64,000 nucleotides of DNA from Alterisphingorhabdus sp051668705 (lineage in GTDB: Bacteria; Pseudomonadota; Alphaproteobacteria; Sphingomonadales; Sphingomonadaceae): the NCBI RefSeq assembly GCF_051668705.1, contig NZ_CP196351.1, positions 1,426,001 through 1,490,000 on the forward strand. The letters run 5' to 3'. Within the stretch, counting starts at the first letter, position 1, and the number at the start of each line of letters is the position of its first letter. A program made the position numbers and the translations under genes. The notes below the pieces were generated by a model. It saw only the letters and a program-made list of their open reading frames with translations, did not search any database and was not told the origin of the DNA. Below are positions 53,134 to 62,414 of the stretch, in pieces.

Positions 53134-55275
53134 ATGACAGACAAACCGACCATTACAGACTGGCAAACCCTCGCCGATAAAGAGGTGAAGGGCCGTGATC
53201 TGACTTGGGAGACGCCTGAAGGCATAGCCGTTAAACCGCTCTATACAGCGGACGATGCACCTAACCCAGGTCTACCAGGCTTTGCGCCCTATACACGCGG
53301 TGTGAAGGCCAGCATGTATGCTGGGCGGCCTTGGACAATTCGCCAATATGCAGGCTTTTCCACTGCGGAAGAATCCAATGCCTTTTACCGCCGCAACCTT
53401 GCCGCGGGTCAAAAAGGCCTGTCCATCGCGTTCGATCTGGCCACGCACAGAGGCTATGACAGCGATCATCCACGCGTGGTTGGTGATGTCGGCAAAGCCG
53501 GTGTTGCGATCGACACATTGGCGGATATGCAGATTTTATTTGACGAAATCCCGCTCGACAAAATGTCAGTATCTATGACCATGAATGGCGCGGTTATTCC
53601 ATGCCTCGCCTTTTACATTGTCGCAGCGGAAGAGCAGGGCGTCTCTCAAGATCAACTTTCAGGCACCATCCAGAATGATATTCTGAAAGAGTTCATGGTG
53701 CGCAACACCTATATTTATCCGCCTGCGCCCTCAATGCGCATTATTGCGGATATCATTGCCTATACATCTGAGCATATGCCGCGTTTTAACAGCATATCTA
53801 TCTCTGGCTATCATATGCATGAAGCTGGCGCGACAGCGGTGCAGGAGCTGGCCTATACGTTGGCGGACGGCAAAGCATATGTAGAGGCAGCGCTCGATCG
53901 CGGCATGGATATTGATAGCTTTGCCGGGCGGCTAAGTTTCTTTTTTGGCATTGGCATGAACTTCTTTATGGAAGTCGCCAAATTGCGCGCCGCACGGACA
54001 TTATGGTCAAAGATCATTGCTGATTTTGGCGGCAACGCACGCAGCCAGATGCTGCGCACCCATTGTCAGACCAGCGGCGTTTCCTTGACCGAGCAAGACC
54101 CTTATAACAATATCATCCGCACCACCATCGAAGCCATGGCCGCGACCTTTGGCGGCACGCAAAGCCTGCACACCAATAGCTTTGACGAAGCCATTGCTTT
54201 GCCCACCGATTTTTCTGCACGTCTGGCGCGCAATACGCAGCTTATCCTGCAAGAAGAAACCGGCATGACCAATGTCGTCGATCCACTGGGTGGCAGCTAT
54301 TATGTTGAGGCGCTAACCAATTCGCTGGTTGAAAAAGCATTGGCGCTGATGAACGAGGTGGAAGCTGCAGGCGGCATGACCGATGCCATTGCCCAAGGCT
54401 TACCCAAAAGGCGGATTGAAGAATCTGCAGCAGCGCGCCAGGCACGGGTTGATAAAGGCAATGATGTGATTGTCGGCGTCAACAAATATGCGTTGGATGA
54501 TGAAGCGCCAATAGACATATTGGAAATAGACAATGCCCGGGTGCGTGCAGAGCAGATTAAGCGCATTGAAAAAACCCGCGCAGAACGCGATGAAAGTGCG
54601 GCGCGCGCAGCGCTAGCGGCCTTAACCGCTGGCGCGAAGGGCGATACTAATATTTTGGCGCTTGCAGTGGACGCCGCCAGAGCGCGGTGCACCCTAGGTG
54701 AGATAAGCAGCGCATTGGAAGCCGTTTTTGGCCGCTATGATACTGTGCCGCAACCAGTTAAAGGCATTTACGGCGCAGCCTATGAAGGTGATCGCCGCTA
54801 TGAACGCGTGGTGGAAGCGGTGCAGTCCATCGCGGCAAGACAGGGCGAAGCGCCTAAGATAATGATCGCGAAAATGGGGCAAGATGGCCATGATCGCGGC
54901 GCGAATGTTGTGGCTTCTGCTTTGGCTGATATGGGTTTTTCTGTTGTCAGTGGACCATTGTTCCAGACGCCCGAAGAGACTGCCAAAATGGCTATTGAGA
55001 ATGATGTTGATGCAGTTGGTGCATCCAGTCTGGCCGCAGGGCACAAAACCCTCATTCCTGAATTGATAGAGCAGTTTGCATCCGCAGGGCGCACCGATAT
55101 CCGCGTTTTTGCTGGCGGTGTTATTCCAGCGCAAGATTATGACTTTTTGCGGCAAGCGGGTGTTATTGGCATTTATGGGCCGGGCAGCAATATTGTCGAT
55201 TGCGCAGAGGATATTTTGCGATTGCTGGGTCATAATATGCCGCCACTGCAAGACGATCAGGAGGCTGCTGAATGA
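53134..55275 (+). CDS. scpA: methylmalonyl-CoA mutase (single-chain type)
   Basis: Adenosylcobalamin enzyme that converts R-methylmalonyl-CoA to succinyl-CoA. The 713-residue protein has the catalytic TIM barrel with AGFSTAEESNAFYRRNLAAG, RIIADIIAYTSEHMPRFNS, and the C-terminal B12-binding domain with the D-x-H-x-x-G cobalamin motif in KMGQDGHDRGANVVA, then AGGVIPAQDYD and the GPGSNI loop. It is the large, self-contained subunit (ScpA/MutB type). A MeaB-type chaperone gene is not in the window. The stop overlaps the next gene by 4 bases. Confidence 0.97.
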   Translation: MTDKPTITDWQTLADKEVKGRDLTWETPEGIAVKPLYTADDAPNPGLPGFAPYTRGVKASMYAGRPWTIRQYAGFSTAEESNAFYRRNLAAGQKGLSIAFDLATHRGYDSDHPRVVGDVGKAGVAIDTLADMQILFDEIPLDKMSVSMTMNGAVIPCLAFYIVAAEEQGVSQDQLSGTIQNDILKEFMVRNTYIYPPAPSMRIIADIIAYTSEHMPRFNSISISGYHMHEAGATAVQELAYTLADGKAYVEAALDRGMDIDSFAGRLSFFFGIGMNFFMEVAKLRAARTLWSKIIADFGGNARSQMLRTHCQTSGVSLTEQDPYNNIIRTTIEAMAATFGGTQSLHTNSFDEAIALPTDFSARLARNTQLILQEETGMTNVVDPLGGSYYVEALTNSLVEKALALMNEVEAAGGMTDAIAQGLPKRRIEESAAARQARVDKGNDVIVGVNKYALDDEAPIDILEIDNARVRAEQIKRIEKTRAERDESAARAALAALTAGAKGDTNILALAVDAARARCTLGEISSALEAVFGRYDTVPQPVKGIYGAAYEGDRRYERVVEAVQSIAARQGEAPKIMIAKMGQDGHDRGANVVASALADMGFSVVSGPLFQTPEETAKMAIENDVDAVGASSLAAGHKTLIPELIEQFASAGRTDIRVFAGGVIPAQDYDFLRQAGVIGIYGPGSNIVDCAEDILRLLGHNMPPLQDDQEAAE

Positions 55276-55988
55276 CATTAAGCCCTATAAAAGGTTTTGC
55301 AGTTTTGAGCCTATTGCTCATGCCAGTATCTGCAATATCCGCGCAGGCCGAACAGGCACCAGCAATCAACAATGCGCGCTCAGCAATTTCTGCTTTTTCT
55401 GATCTGTGTGTCGCAACATTTCCCGATGAACAGGATTTTCTGACCGGCATGAGCATGAACAGTTACGGCTTTAAGTCCGCGCCTAAACCCAAATTGCCCC
55501 ATCGCTGGACCAACAGAGGCGCAAGCCTTGTCTATGCTGATGAAAATATGATGGTGGCATCCGGACAACCCGCGCCGCAATGCATTTTTGGTGCCGTTAT
55601 CATGCGTAATGACGATCATCTCGCCATGGTGCGGGACATAGAAAGCCAATTACTTATAGAAGGCGGCAATTCAGAGGGACGGGGCGGCGTTAATCGCACG
55701 ACATGGAATTATTTTGATGATGCCGGCAATCAACTGCGTATGTTTTTCCAAACGCGCCAGACCAGCAATGACAGACTGGCCGTTCGCCTAACATTATTGC
55801 GGATAGCACAAAGCGCTGCCGAACCGACCCCGGAGGCGGCACCATCATCCGCACCTCAAGCCCCAACATTGCAGCAAGATGACCGCCCGGTACTTGAGAG
55901 CGACCAAACCATAACCAACCCCGAAGAACAGCCTGGACGATCTGCGCCAGACACTGAATTACAATTGGAAGACGAGGTATTATTGTGA
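55272..55988 (+). CDS. hypothetical secreted protein
   Basis: A 238-residue protein with a signal peptide (AVLSLLLMPVSAISAQA, cleaved near residue 25). The mature domain holds cysteines in FSDLCVATFPDEQ and PAPQCIFGA. The C-terminal 50 residues are a Pro/Ala/Glu-rich tail of low complexity. It overlaps the mutase stop by 4 bases (ATGA) and bioB starts at its own stop, so all are translated from one mRNA. No family is recognised. Its tight coupling to the mutase and bioB is striking given that nothing suggests a metabolic role. Confidence 0.6.
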   Translation: MTLSPIKGFAVLSLLLMPVSAISAQAEQAPAINNARSAISAFSDLCVATFPDEQDFLTGMSMNSYGFKSAPKPKLPHRWTNRGASLVYADENMMVASGQPAPQCIFGAVIMRNDDHLAMVRDIESQLLIEGGNSEGRGGVNRTTWNYFDDAGNQLRMFFQTRQTSNDRLAVRLTLLRIAQSAAEPTPEAAPSSAPQAPTLQQDDRPVLESDQTITNPEEQPGRSAPDTELQLEDEVLL

Positions 55989-57001
55989 CCATTCGTAATG
56001 ATTGGAGCCGCGAGGAGATCGCTGCATTGTTCGATCTGCCATTTGGCGATGTGATGCGTAAGGCCATGGCCGCGCATGAGACACATCATGCAGCCAATGA
56101 AGTGCAACTTTGCACATTGCTGTCCATCAAAACCGGTGGTTGCCCCGAAGATTGTGGCTATTGCTCACAGTCGGTCAAAGCCGATAGCGGGGTTGAAGCA
56201 ACCAAATTGATGGATGTCCGCGCGGTGCTGCAATCAGCGGCTCAGGCCAAAGATAATGGCTCTCAGCGTTTTTGTATGGGCGCGGCGTGGCGCAACCCGA
56301 AAGACCGCGACATGCCTGCGATTGTGGAGATCGTTAAAGGCGTGCGCGATATGGGCATGGAAACCTGTATGACATTGGGCATGTTGACCCCGAAACAGGC
56401 GGATATGCTGGCCGAAGCAGGTCTTGATTATTACAACCATAATATTGACAGCAGCCCGGAATATTATGAGCGGGTGATTTCTACACGCAAATTTGATGAG
56501 CGGATTGAAACGCTGGACCATGTGCGCAATGCAGGCATTAATGTCTGTTCGGGCGGCATTGTTGGTATGGGCGAAACGCGTGAAGACCGCGTTGGCTTTG
56601 TCCACACATTGGCCACATTGCCGCAGCATCCGGAAAGCGTACCGGTCAATGCTCTTGTGCCAGTAAAAGGCACAGTGCTCGGCGATATGCTGGCCGATAC
56701 GCCTTTGGCCAAAATTGACGATATTGAATTTGTCCGCACTGTTGCAGTGGCTCGGATCACCATGCCCAAATCCATGGTGCGCCTCTCCGCTGGTCGTGAA
56801 AGCATGAGCGAAGCGACGCAGGCATTATGTTTTATGGCGGGTGCCAACTCGATCTTCACAGGTGACAAATTGCTGACCGCGCCCAATGCCGGTGATGACA
56901 GCGATGCTGCGCTATTTTCTAAGCTCGGCCTGACCGCGTTACAGGGCGAAGAGCCAATGCGTGCGGAAAAGATTTGCGGCCAGATGGAAGCAGCAGAGTG
57001 A
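55985..57001 (+). CDS. bioB: biotin synthase
   Basis: Radical SAM enzyme that inserts sulphur into dethiobiotin. The 338-residue protein starts at a GTG overlapping the previous stop and reads MTIRNDWSREEIAALFDLPF. The cluster motif CPEDCGYCSQS (about 53-63), the later 2Fe-2S cysteines (RFCMGAA, METCMTLGM, NVCSGGIVGMGETREDR) and the RLSAGRE arginine motif are intact. The vitamin is needed by the carboxylase encoded by pccB and pccA on the same strand. No other bio gene is in the window. Confidence 0.97.
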   Translation: MTIRNDWSREEIAALFDLPFGDVMRKAMAAHETHHAANEVQLCTLLSIKTGGCPEDCGYCSQSVKADSGVEATKLMDVRAVLQSAAQAKDNGSQRFCMGAAWRNPKDRDMPAIVEIVKGVRDMGMETCMTLGMLTPKQADMLAEAGLDYYNHNIDSSPEYYERVISTRKFDERIETLDHVRNAGINVCSGGIVGMGETREDRVGFVHTLATLPQHPESVPVNALVPVKGTVLGDMLADTPLAKIDDIEFVRTVAVARITMPKSMVRLSAGRESMSEATQALCFMAGANSIFTGDKLLTAPNAGDDSDAALFSKLGLTALQGEEPMRAEKICGQMEAAE

Positions 57002-57546
57002 TTGAATTTATTAAAAGTGATGGCCGTACCGAGCTATATAAAGACTTTCTTCCTCTGTTGGAAAAAACGGACAGCTTTCATCGTCGCTTCCTCAAAGAGT
57101 GGGAAATATCCCCTTTTGCTTTTACAGAACAAACGGTTGTTGGCGCTTTTGTATGGTCAGCTGGCTCTTTAGGTCTTTACTGTCTTAATGAGTATCAGGT
57201 TCTAAAAAGTAAAAAACCTAACAAAAAGCCAAAACTCAACGGCCGGGCGGATTTTTGGATTGATTTCGGTGAACGTAATTACTCGTTAGAGTTCAAGCGA
57301 GCCAAGCAAGTGGCCAATTTCAATAATTTAAGAAAAAAACTTAATATCGCAATAGAGGATATTTCCAAAGTAGATACAGATGAGCACCTTCGCGCTTGCG
57401 CTATATTGTCCGCATATGCAGAAGATGACAAAAAAAATGCGATATATGAGAAATTTGCCGAAGAAGACGATATCGATTTGGCGGTGCGTATTGGCAAACC
57501 CAAAGGCGAAGGTGTGTATCTCTATTTTTCAAAGTTAGAGGCGTAA
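56998..57546 (+). CDS. AT-rich hypothetical protein with a PD-(D/E)XK-like core, set between bioB and pccA
   Basis: From the GTG at 56998, which overlaps the bioB stop (GTGA), the protein has 182 residues. Residues 81-103 read as GRADFWIDFGERNYSLEFK followed by RAK: an acidic residue (D85 or D89), a strand, then E98-x-K100. A glutamate at E44 lies in the helix before. This is the spacing of the PD-(D/E)XK nuclease core. No family is recognised, so nuclease activity is an inference. The gene is richer in A/T than its neighbours and ends at pccA's start, so it is an insertion that kept the operon translatable. Confidence 0.6.
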   Translation: MIEFIKSDGRTELYKDFLPLLEKTDSFHRRFLKEWEISPFAFTEQTVVGAFVWSAGSLGLYCLNEYQVLKSKKPNKKPKLNGRADFWIDFGERNYSLEFKRAKQVANFNNLRKKLNIAIEDISKVDTDEHLRACAILSAYAEDDKKNAIYEKFAEEDDIDLAVRIGKPKGEGVYLYFSKLEA

Positions 57547-59529
57547 ATGTTCAAAAAAATCCTTATAGCTAATCGTGGTGAAATAGCGTGCCGCGTTATT
57601 CGCACGGCGAAGAAAATGGGCATTAAGACTGTCGCGGTCTATTCCGATGCTGATGCGCGCAGTCCGCATGTGGCGATGGCCGATGAAGCCGTGCATCTGG
57701 GGCCTCCACCGGCATCTGAGTCCTATCTGCTGGCTGATAAAATTATTCAGGCGTGTAAAGATACCGGCGCAGAGGCCGTGCATCCCGGCTATGGTTTCTT
57801 GTCCGAACGGGCCAGCTTTGTTGAGGCACTCACTGCAGCAGGCATCGTGTTTATCGGCCCACCTGCCAATGCCATTGCCGCCATGGGTGACAAGATTGAG
57901 TCTAAGAAACTCGCAGAAAAAGCAGGCGTCAACGTTGTTCCCGGGCATATTGGGGAGATTGACGATACTGAACATGCGGTCCGTATCTCTAACGGTATCG
58001 GCTATCCGGTGATGATGAAAGCATCAGCTGGCGGCGGCGGCAAGGGCATGCGTCTGGCCTATAGCGAGGCTGATGTGCGCGAAGGTTTTGAAGCGGTTAA
58101 ACGTGAAGGCTTGGCCAGCTTTGGCGACGATCGTATCTTTATTGAGAAATTTATTGAGCAGCCCCGCCATATTGAGATTCAGGTATTGGGTGATCAGCAT
58201 GGCAATGTCGTCTATTTGGGTGAGCGTGAATGCTCCATTCAGCGACGGCACCAAAAGGTTGTTGAGGAAGCACCTTCACCCTTTGTGGATGAAGAATTGC
58301 GCAAAGCCATGGGTGAGCAGGCGGTCGCTTTGTCACAGGCAGTGGGATATTTCAGCGCAGGCACAGTCGAGTTGATCGTTGGCGCTGATAAAGGCTTTTA
58401 TTTTCTGGAAATGAATACGCGGCTGCAGGTTGAGCATCCGGTGACGGAAATCATCAACAATATGGATCTGGTTGAACAGATGATCCGCGTTGCGGCAGGT
58501 GAAAAGCTGTCCATCACACAAGACGATGTTAAATTGCAGGGTTGGTCCATTGAAAACCGTGTCTATGCCGAAGACCCTTATCGCGGATTCCTGCCCTCAA
58601 TTGGTCGATTGGTGCGTTACGCTCCGCCAGAAACTGGCAATGGTGTGCGGGTTGATGATGGCGTTGCAGAGGGCGGCGAAGTGTCCATCTATTATGACCC
58701 GATGATCGCGAAGTTGATCACCTATGCCGATACACGCGAAGAAGCGATGGACTTACAGATCGCCGCGCTGGACCAATTTGTGATTGAAGGGCCGGGCCAT
58801 AATCTGGAATTTCTGTCTGCTGTAATGCAACATCCGCGCTTCCGTTCAGGTGATATTAGCACAGCCTTTATCGCTGAGGAATATCCTGACGGTTTTCAGG
58901 GTGCTCCGGCAAGCGCTGAATTGCTGCAACGTCTTGCGGCCATCGCCGTCTTTATCATGACCGCAGAGGCAGACCGTGATCTTAGAGTGTCCGGTCAATT
59001 GGGCGATAGGTTAAGGCCATCAACCGAGTGGCAAGTGCTTGTCGGTGATGTCGCGATGGAAGCGACCATTGGCAAGGATGTGATCGTCATTGATGGTAGC
59101 GAAATTCAGCTTTCCATGGCTTATACGCCCGGTGACACTCTTATTGTTGCCGAATTTGGGAACGAAGATGAGAATGACGCACTAGCGGTTAAAGTTGTAA
59201 CCAGCGCTAGTGGCCTGCAACTGACATGCCATGGCGCAAAACATGATATGCGAGTTTTGCCAGCCCATATTGCCCGTCACGCAGTCCATATGATTGAGAA
59301 AACCCCGCCTGATCTTTCCAAATTGCTGATCTGCCCTATGCCCGGTTTGCTTATCCAGACTATGGTGGAAGAAGGTGAAGAGGTACAGGAAGGGCAGCCC
59401 TTGGCCATTGTCGAAGCCATGAAGATGGAAAATGTGCTGCGTGCGCAAAAGGCTGCAACCGTAACATCGATAAAAGCGGCAGTGGGTGATAGCCTGGCCG
59501 TTGACCAGATCATTATGGAGTTGGAATAA
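57547..59529 (+). CDS. pccA: propionyl-CoA (acyl-CoA) carboxylase alpha subunit, biotin-containing
   Basis: Carries biotin carboxylase and biotin carrier functions. The 660-residue protein has the biotin carboxylase domain (MFKKILIANRGEIACRVIRT, the glycine loop KASAGGGGKGMR, the catalytic EMNTRLQVEHPVTE), a linker/BT region and a C-terminal biotinyl domain with the modified lysine K626 in VEAMKMEN. Acyl-CoA specificity (propionyl against methylcrotonyl) is decided by context: pccB, epimerase and mutase are upstream. It starts at 57547, right behind the PD-(D/E)XK-like gene. Confidence 0.96.
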   Translation: MFKKILIANRGEIACRVIRTAKKMGIKTVAVYSDADARSPHVAMADEAVHLGPPPASESYLLADKIIQACKDTGAEAVHPGYGFLSERASFVEALTAAGIVFIGPPANAIAAMGDKIESKKLAEKAGVNVVPGHIGEIDDTEHAVRISNGIGYPVMMKASAGGGGKGMRLAYSEADVREGFEAVKREGLASFGDDRIFIEKFIEQPRHIEIQVLGDQHGNVVYLGERECSIQRRHQKVVEEAPSPFVDEELRKAMGEQAVALSQAVGYFSAGTVELIVGADKGFYFLEMNTRLQVEHPVTEIINNMDLVEQMIRVAAGEKLSITQDDVKLQGWSIENRVYAEDPYRGFLPSIGRLVRYAPPETGNGVRVDDGVAEGGEVSIYYDPMIAKLITYADTREEAMDLQIAALDQFVIEGPGHNLEFLSAVMQHPRFRSGDISTAFIAEEYPDGFQGAPASAELLQRLAAIAVFIMTAEADRDLRVSGQLGDRLRPSTEWQVLVGDVAMEATIGKDVIVIDGSEIQLSMAYTPGDTLIVAEFGNEDENDALAVKVVTSASGLQLTCHGAKHDMRVLPAHIARHAVHMIEKTPPDLSKLLICPMPGLLIQTMVEEGEEVQEGQPLAIVEAMKMENVLRAQKAATVTSIKAAVGDSLAVDQIIMELE

Positions 59530-59603
59530 CGCCATTTGATTGCCATTAACAGCCTGTATAAGTCAAACTCGACAGAGCGAAAAAACATGGGTAACTCTAT
59601 CTT

Positions 59604-61238
59604 ATGACGGATACTGCAATTTCGCCGGGTGATGACGGCTACCAACCATCGGAAAAAGAAATCAGACTTGTGATTGCCGCATCTTCGGCGGGCACAATTT
59701 TTGAATGGTATGATTTTTTCATCTACGGAACTTTGGCTAGCATCATCGGGGCCGCCTTTTTCCCGTCAGGCAATGAAACATTGCAATTGCTGCTCGTGTG
59801 GGCTGGCTTTGCAGTGGGATTTGGTTTCCGTCCTTTGGGCGCGATATTGTTCGGTTATCTGGGCGATAAGCTGGGGCGCAAATACACATTTTTGGTCACG
59901 GTGACGCTGATGGGCATTGCGACCGCGGGTGTCGGGCTGATTCCTTCCGCTGCGACCATTGGTATTGCTGCGCCCATAATTGTTATCGCCTTTCGCATCA
60001 TTCAAGGCCTTGCACTGGGCGGTGAATATGGCGGCGCGGCTATCTATGTTGCCGAACATGCGCCGCCGGAAAAGCGCGGCTATTACACCAGCTTTATTCA
60101 AGCCAGTGTTGTTGGCGGCTTTGTGTTGAGCATAATCGTCGTTCTGGCTTGCCGTTTTGCCATACCCGAGCAGGAGTTTAATGATTGGGGCTGGCGCGTG
60201 CCATTTTTGCTGTCCATCATCCTGCTGATTGTATCGCTTTGGATGCGGTTCAAACTATCAGAAAGTCCAGTGTTCAAAGCGATGAAGGAATCTGGCGAAA
60301 TGGCCAGCAATCCCTTTGTCGAGAGCTTTACCTATCCGGGTAACAAGAAGCGTATTTTCGTAGCCCTTTTTGGTGTTGCAGCTGGCCTGACCACCATATG
60401 GTACACAGCGTTTTTCTACAGCCTGTCTTTCCTTAAAGGGCCTATGCGGGTTGAGGATACCACTGCTGAATTGCTGATCGGCTTTGCTGGTTTGCTTTCC
60501 ATGGGCTTTTACGTGATTATCGGCAAATATTCGGACAGGGTAGGGCGCAAAAAGCCGATTATTTGGGGCAATATTCTAACCCTCATTCTGCTCTTCCCTT
60601 GTTTCTGGTTCCTAGGCAGTGTTGCCAATACTGATTTGCAGAAATCTGTGAACGAAGCGCCGATTGTTATTGCCGGACCGGATTGTGATTATGATCCTTT
60701 TGCTGATGAACAAGCTACCAATTGCGGACGGTTGCTTCAGGATATGACAGGATTTGGCATTCCCTATCAAATAGCCAAAAGTGATTCCTTATCCCTAACA
60801 ATAGGCGATCAAGCGGGATCTTTGACTGGCTATGCTTGGGATGAACCATCTGCGCGTGTGGTGCAGTTACGCGGAATGCTGGAAGCGCAAGGCTATGATC
60901 TGTCTGACAAAACGCCATCTGTTTCCAGCATGATCGGCATCATTGCTGTGCTGCTGGTGCTTGGTGGCTTGTCGGCGGCCAATTATGGCTCGGTTGCTGC
61001 ATTGCTGACAGAGATGTTCCCTGCGAAAATACGCTATAGCTCCATGTCGATACCCTATCATATAGGGGCAGGATATTTTGGCGGATTTCTGCCACTTATT
61101 GCCGGCTATATCGTAGCAAGGACCGGCGATATCTATGCTGGACTTTGGTACACTTGGGTGTTCATATTATTGGCCACGATAGTGGCAGCATGGGGCTTGG
61201 CCGGTGGTCCACCGCGCGACTTTTCCGATGATCATTAA
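59604..61238 (+). CDS. MFS transporter of the metabolite:H+ symporter (MHS) type, with a large extra loop
   Basis: A 544-residue carrier of the ProP/KgtP/ShiA-like MHS family, with GTIFEWYDFFIYGTLAS at helix 1, GDKLGRKYTF in the first cytoplasmic loop and GLALGGEYGGAAIYVAEHAP. Between helices 10 and 11 it has an insertion of about 100 residues (about 345-445) with cysteines C361 and C374, predicted outside the cell membrane. Typical MHS carriers are 420-450 residues. It follows the pcc operon by 74 bases, so a role in uptake of propionate, a dicarboxylate or a precursor is plausible but not shown. Confidence 0.85.
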   Translation: MTDTAISPGDDGYQPSEKEIRLVIAASSAGTIFEWYDFFIYGTLASIIGAAFFPSGNETLQLLLVWAGFAVGFGFRPLGAILFGYLGDKLGRKYTFLVTVTLMGIATAGVGLIPSAATIGIAAPIIVIAFRIIQGLALGGEYGGAAIYVAEHAPPEKRGYYTSFIQASVVGGFVLSIIVVLACRFAIPEQEFNDWGWRVPFLLSIILLIVSLWMRFKLSESPVFKAMKESGEMASNPFVESFTYPGNKKRIFVALFGVAAGLTTIWYTAFFYSLSFLKGPMRVEDTTAELLIGFAGLLSMGFYVIIGKYSDRVGRKKPIIWGNILTLILLFPCFWFLGSVANTDLQKSVNEAPIVIAGPDCDYDPFADEQATNCGRLLQDMTGFGIPYQIAKSDSLSLTIGDQAGSLTGYAWDEPSARVVQLRGMLEAQGYDLSDKTPSVSSMIGIIAVLLVLGGLSAANYGSVAALLTEMFPAKIRYSSMSIPYHIGAGYFGGFLPLIAGYIVARTGDIYAGLWYTWVFILLATIVAAWGLAGGPPRDFSDDH

Positions 61239-61249
61239 TCACAGGCAGT

Positions 61250-62293
61250 TTGGCCTTGTCTAACCAGCCTTTACGTCTGAAACTCGATGGCTCTGCACTG
61301 ACGAGCAATTGGCATATACTTGATGCTATGAGCGGCGGTGCTAGCGCCGGGGCTGCTGTCAAAGCTGACGGTTATGGACTTGGCGCAAAAGATGTTGTCA
61401 CACTCTTGGCGGCTGCCGGATGCAAAGATTTTTTCGTGGCCCATTGGGGTGAGGCTTTTGATATTTCAGGGCTTGTTGATCCCAAAGCAATATCGGTTCT
61501 GAATGGCCCATTGCCGCAAGATATAGAGCAGGCGCTGCAAATAGGTGCAAAGCCGGTCATTAACAGCATCGCTCAGGCTGACCGCTGGCTTGCAGCTGGC
61601 GGCGGGCAATGTGACCTGATGATAGATAGCGGTATGAACCGGCTTGGCGTAGCGCCACATGATATCGGCAATCCAGCTATACAAAAACTGGATATCGATA
61701 TTTGTATGAGTCATTTGGCGTCGGCCGATGAAGATTCGCGGCAAAATGCTGCGCAGCAAAAGCTGTTCTCCGCGCTGCGGCATAATATATCAGCGCGCCG
61801 TTATAGCCTGGCCAATAGTGCAGGTATTTGCCTTGGCGATGACTATCATTTTGATCTGACGCGGCCTGGACTATCCCTTTATGGCGGTATTCCGCGAAAT
61901 GAATTGCGCGAAAATATACGGCCAGTCGCCCAACCAGAGGCAGCGATTTTGCAAATCCGCGACGTGGAAGCAGGGGCACATATTGGCTATAACGCGACTT
62001 TCACCGCAATGCAGTCGATGCGCTTGGCAGTAATAGCCATTGGCTATGCCGATGGCTATTTGCGGGCCTTTTCAAACAAAGGCCTGTTGCGCTATGAGAA
62101 CCAAATACTACCCATTGTTGGCCGCATATCCATGGACCTTAGCATATTGGATATATCCTCTTGCCCACATTTGCAGGAAGGCGATTGGCTAGCGCTTGAT
62201 TATGATCTGGTTACCAATGCGCAACTGTCCGGCCTTTCGCAATATGAGCTTCTCACAGGGCTTGGAAAACGGTTCGATCATAATTGGTTCTAG
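61250..62293 (+). CDS. alr: alanine racemase
   Basis: Makes D-alanine for peptidoglycan. The 347-residue PLP protein has the cofactor lysine K38 in AAVKADGYGLGA, the second catalytic tyrosine in IGYNATF, and the IDSGMNRLG and YADGYLR motifs. The start is a TTG at 61250 or at 61256 (six bases apart); the ribosome site (AGG) is weak for both. It begins 11 bases after the carrier gene, so cotranscription is likely. The intrinsic terminator just after its stop marks the end of that transcript. Confidence 0.93.
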   Translation: MALSNQPLRLKLDGSALTSNWHILDAMSGGASAGAAVKADGYGLGAKDVVTLLAAAGCKDFFVAHWGEAFDISGLVDPKAISVLNGPLPQDIEQALQIGAKPVINSIAQADRWLAAGGGQCDLMIDSGMNRLGVAPHDIGNPAIQKLDIDICMSHLASADEDSRQNAAQQKLFSALRHNISARRYSLANSAGICLGDDYHFDLTRPGLSLYGGIPRNELRENIRPVAQPEAAILQIRDVEAGAHIGYNATFTAMQSMRLAVIAIGYADGYLRAFSNKGLLRYENQILPIVGRISMDLSILDISSCPHLQEGDWLALDYDLVTNAQLSGLSQYELLTGLGKRFDHNWF

Positions 62294-62294
62294 C

Positions 62295-62337
62295 GCTATG
62301 CTGCGCAATAATCGTGCAGCATAGCATTATTTTGTAT
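62295..62337 (+). terminator. strong intrinsic terminator after alr
   Basis: GCTATGCTGC (62295-62304) pairs perfectly with GCAGCATAGC (62316-62325) around an 11-base loop, two bases after the alr stop, followed by ATTATTTTGTATTTC. It separates alr from phaR. Confidence 0.75.
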
Positions 62338-62414
62338 TTCTCCATCCTTCATGTTGCAGCGCACACAAGAACAATGCTATCATTACAGCAATTAGGAAAT
62401 GCACTGGAGCGCTT

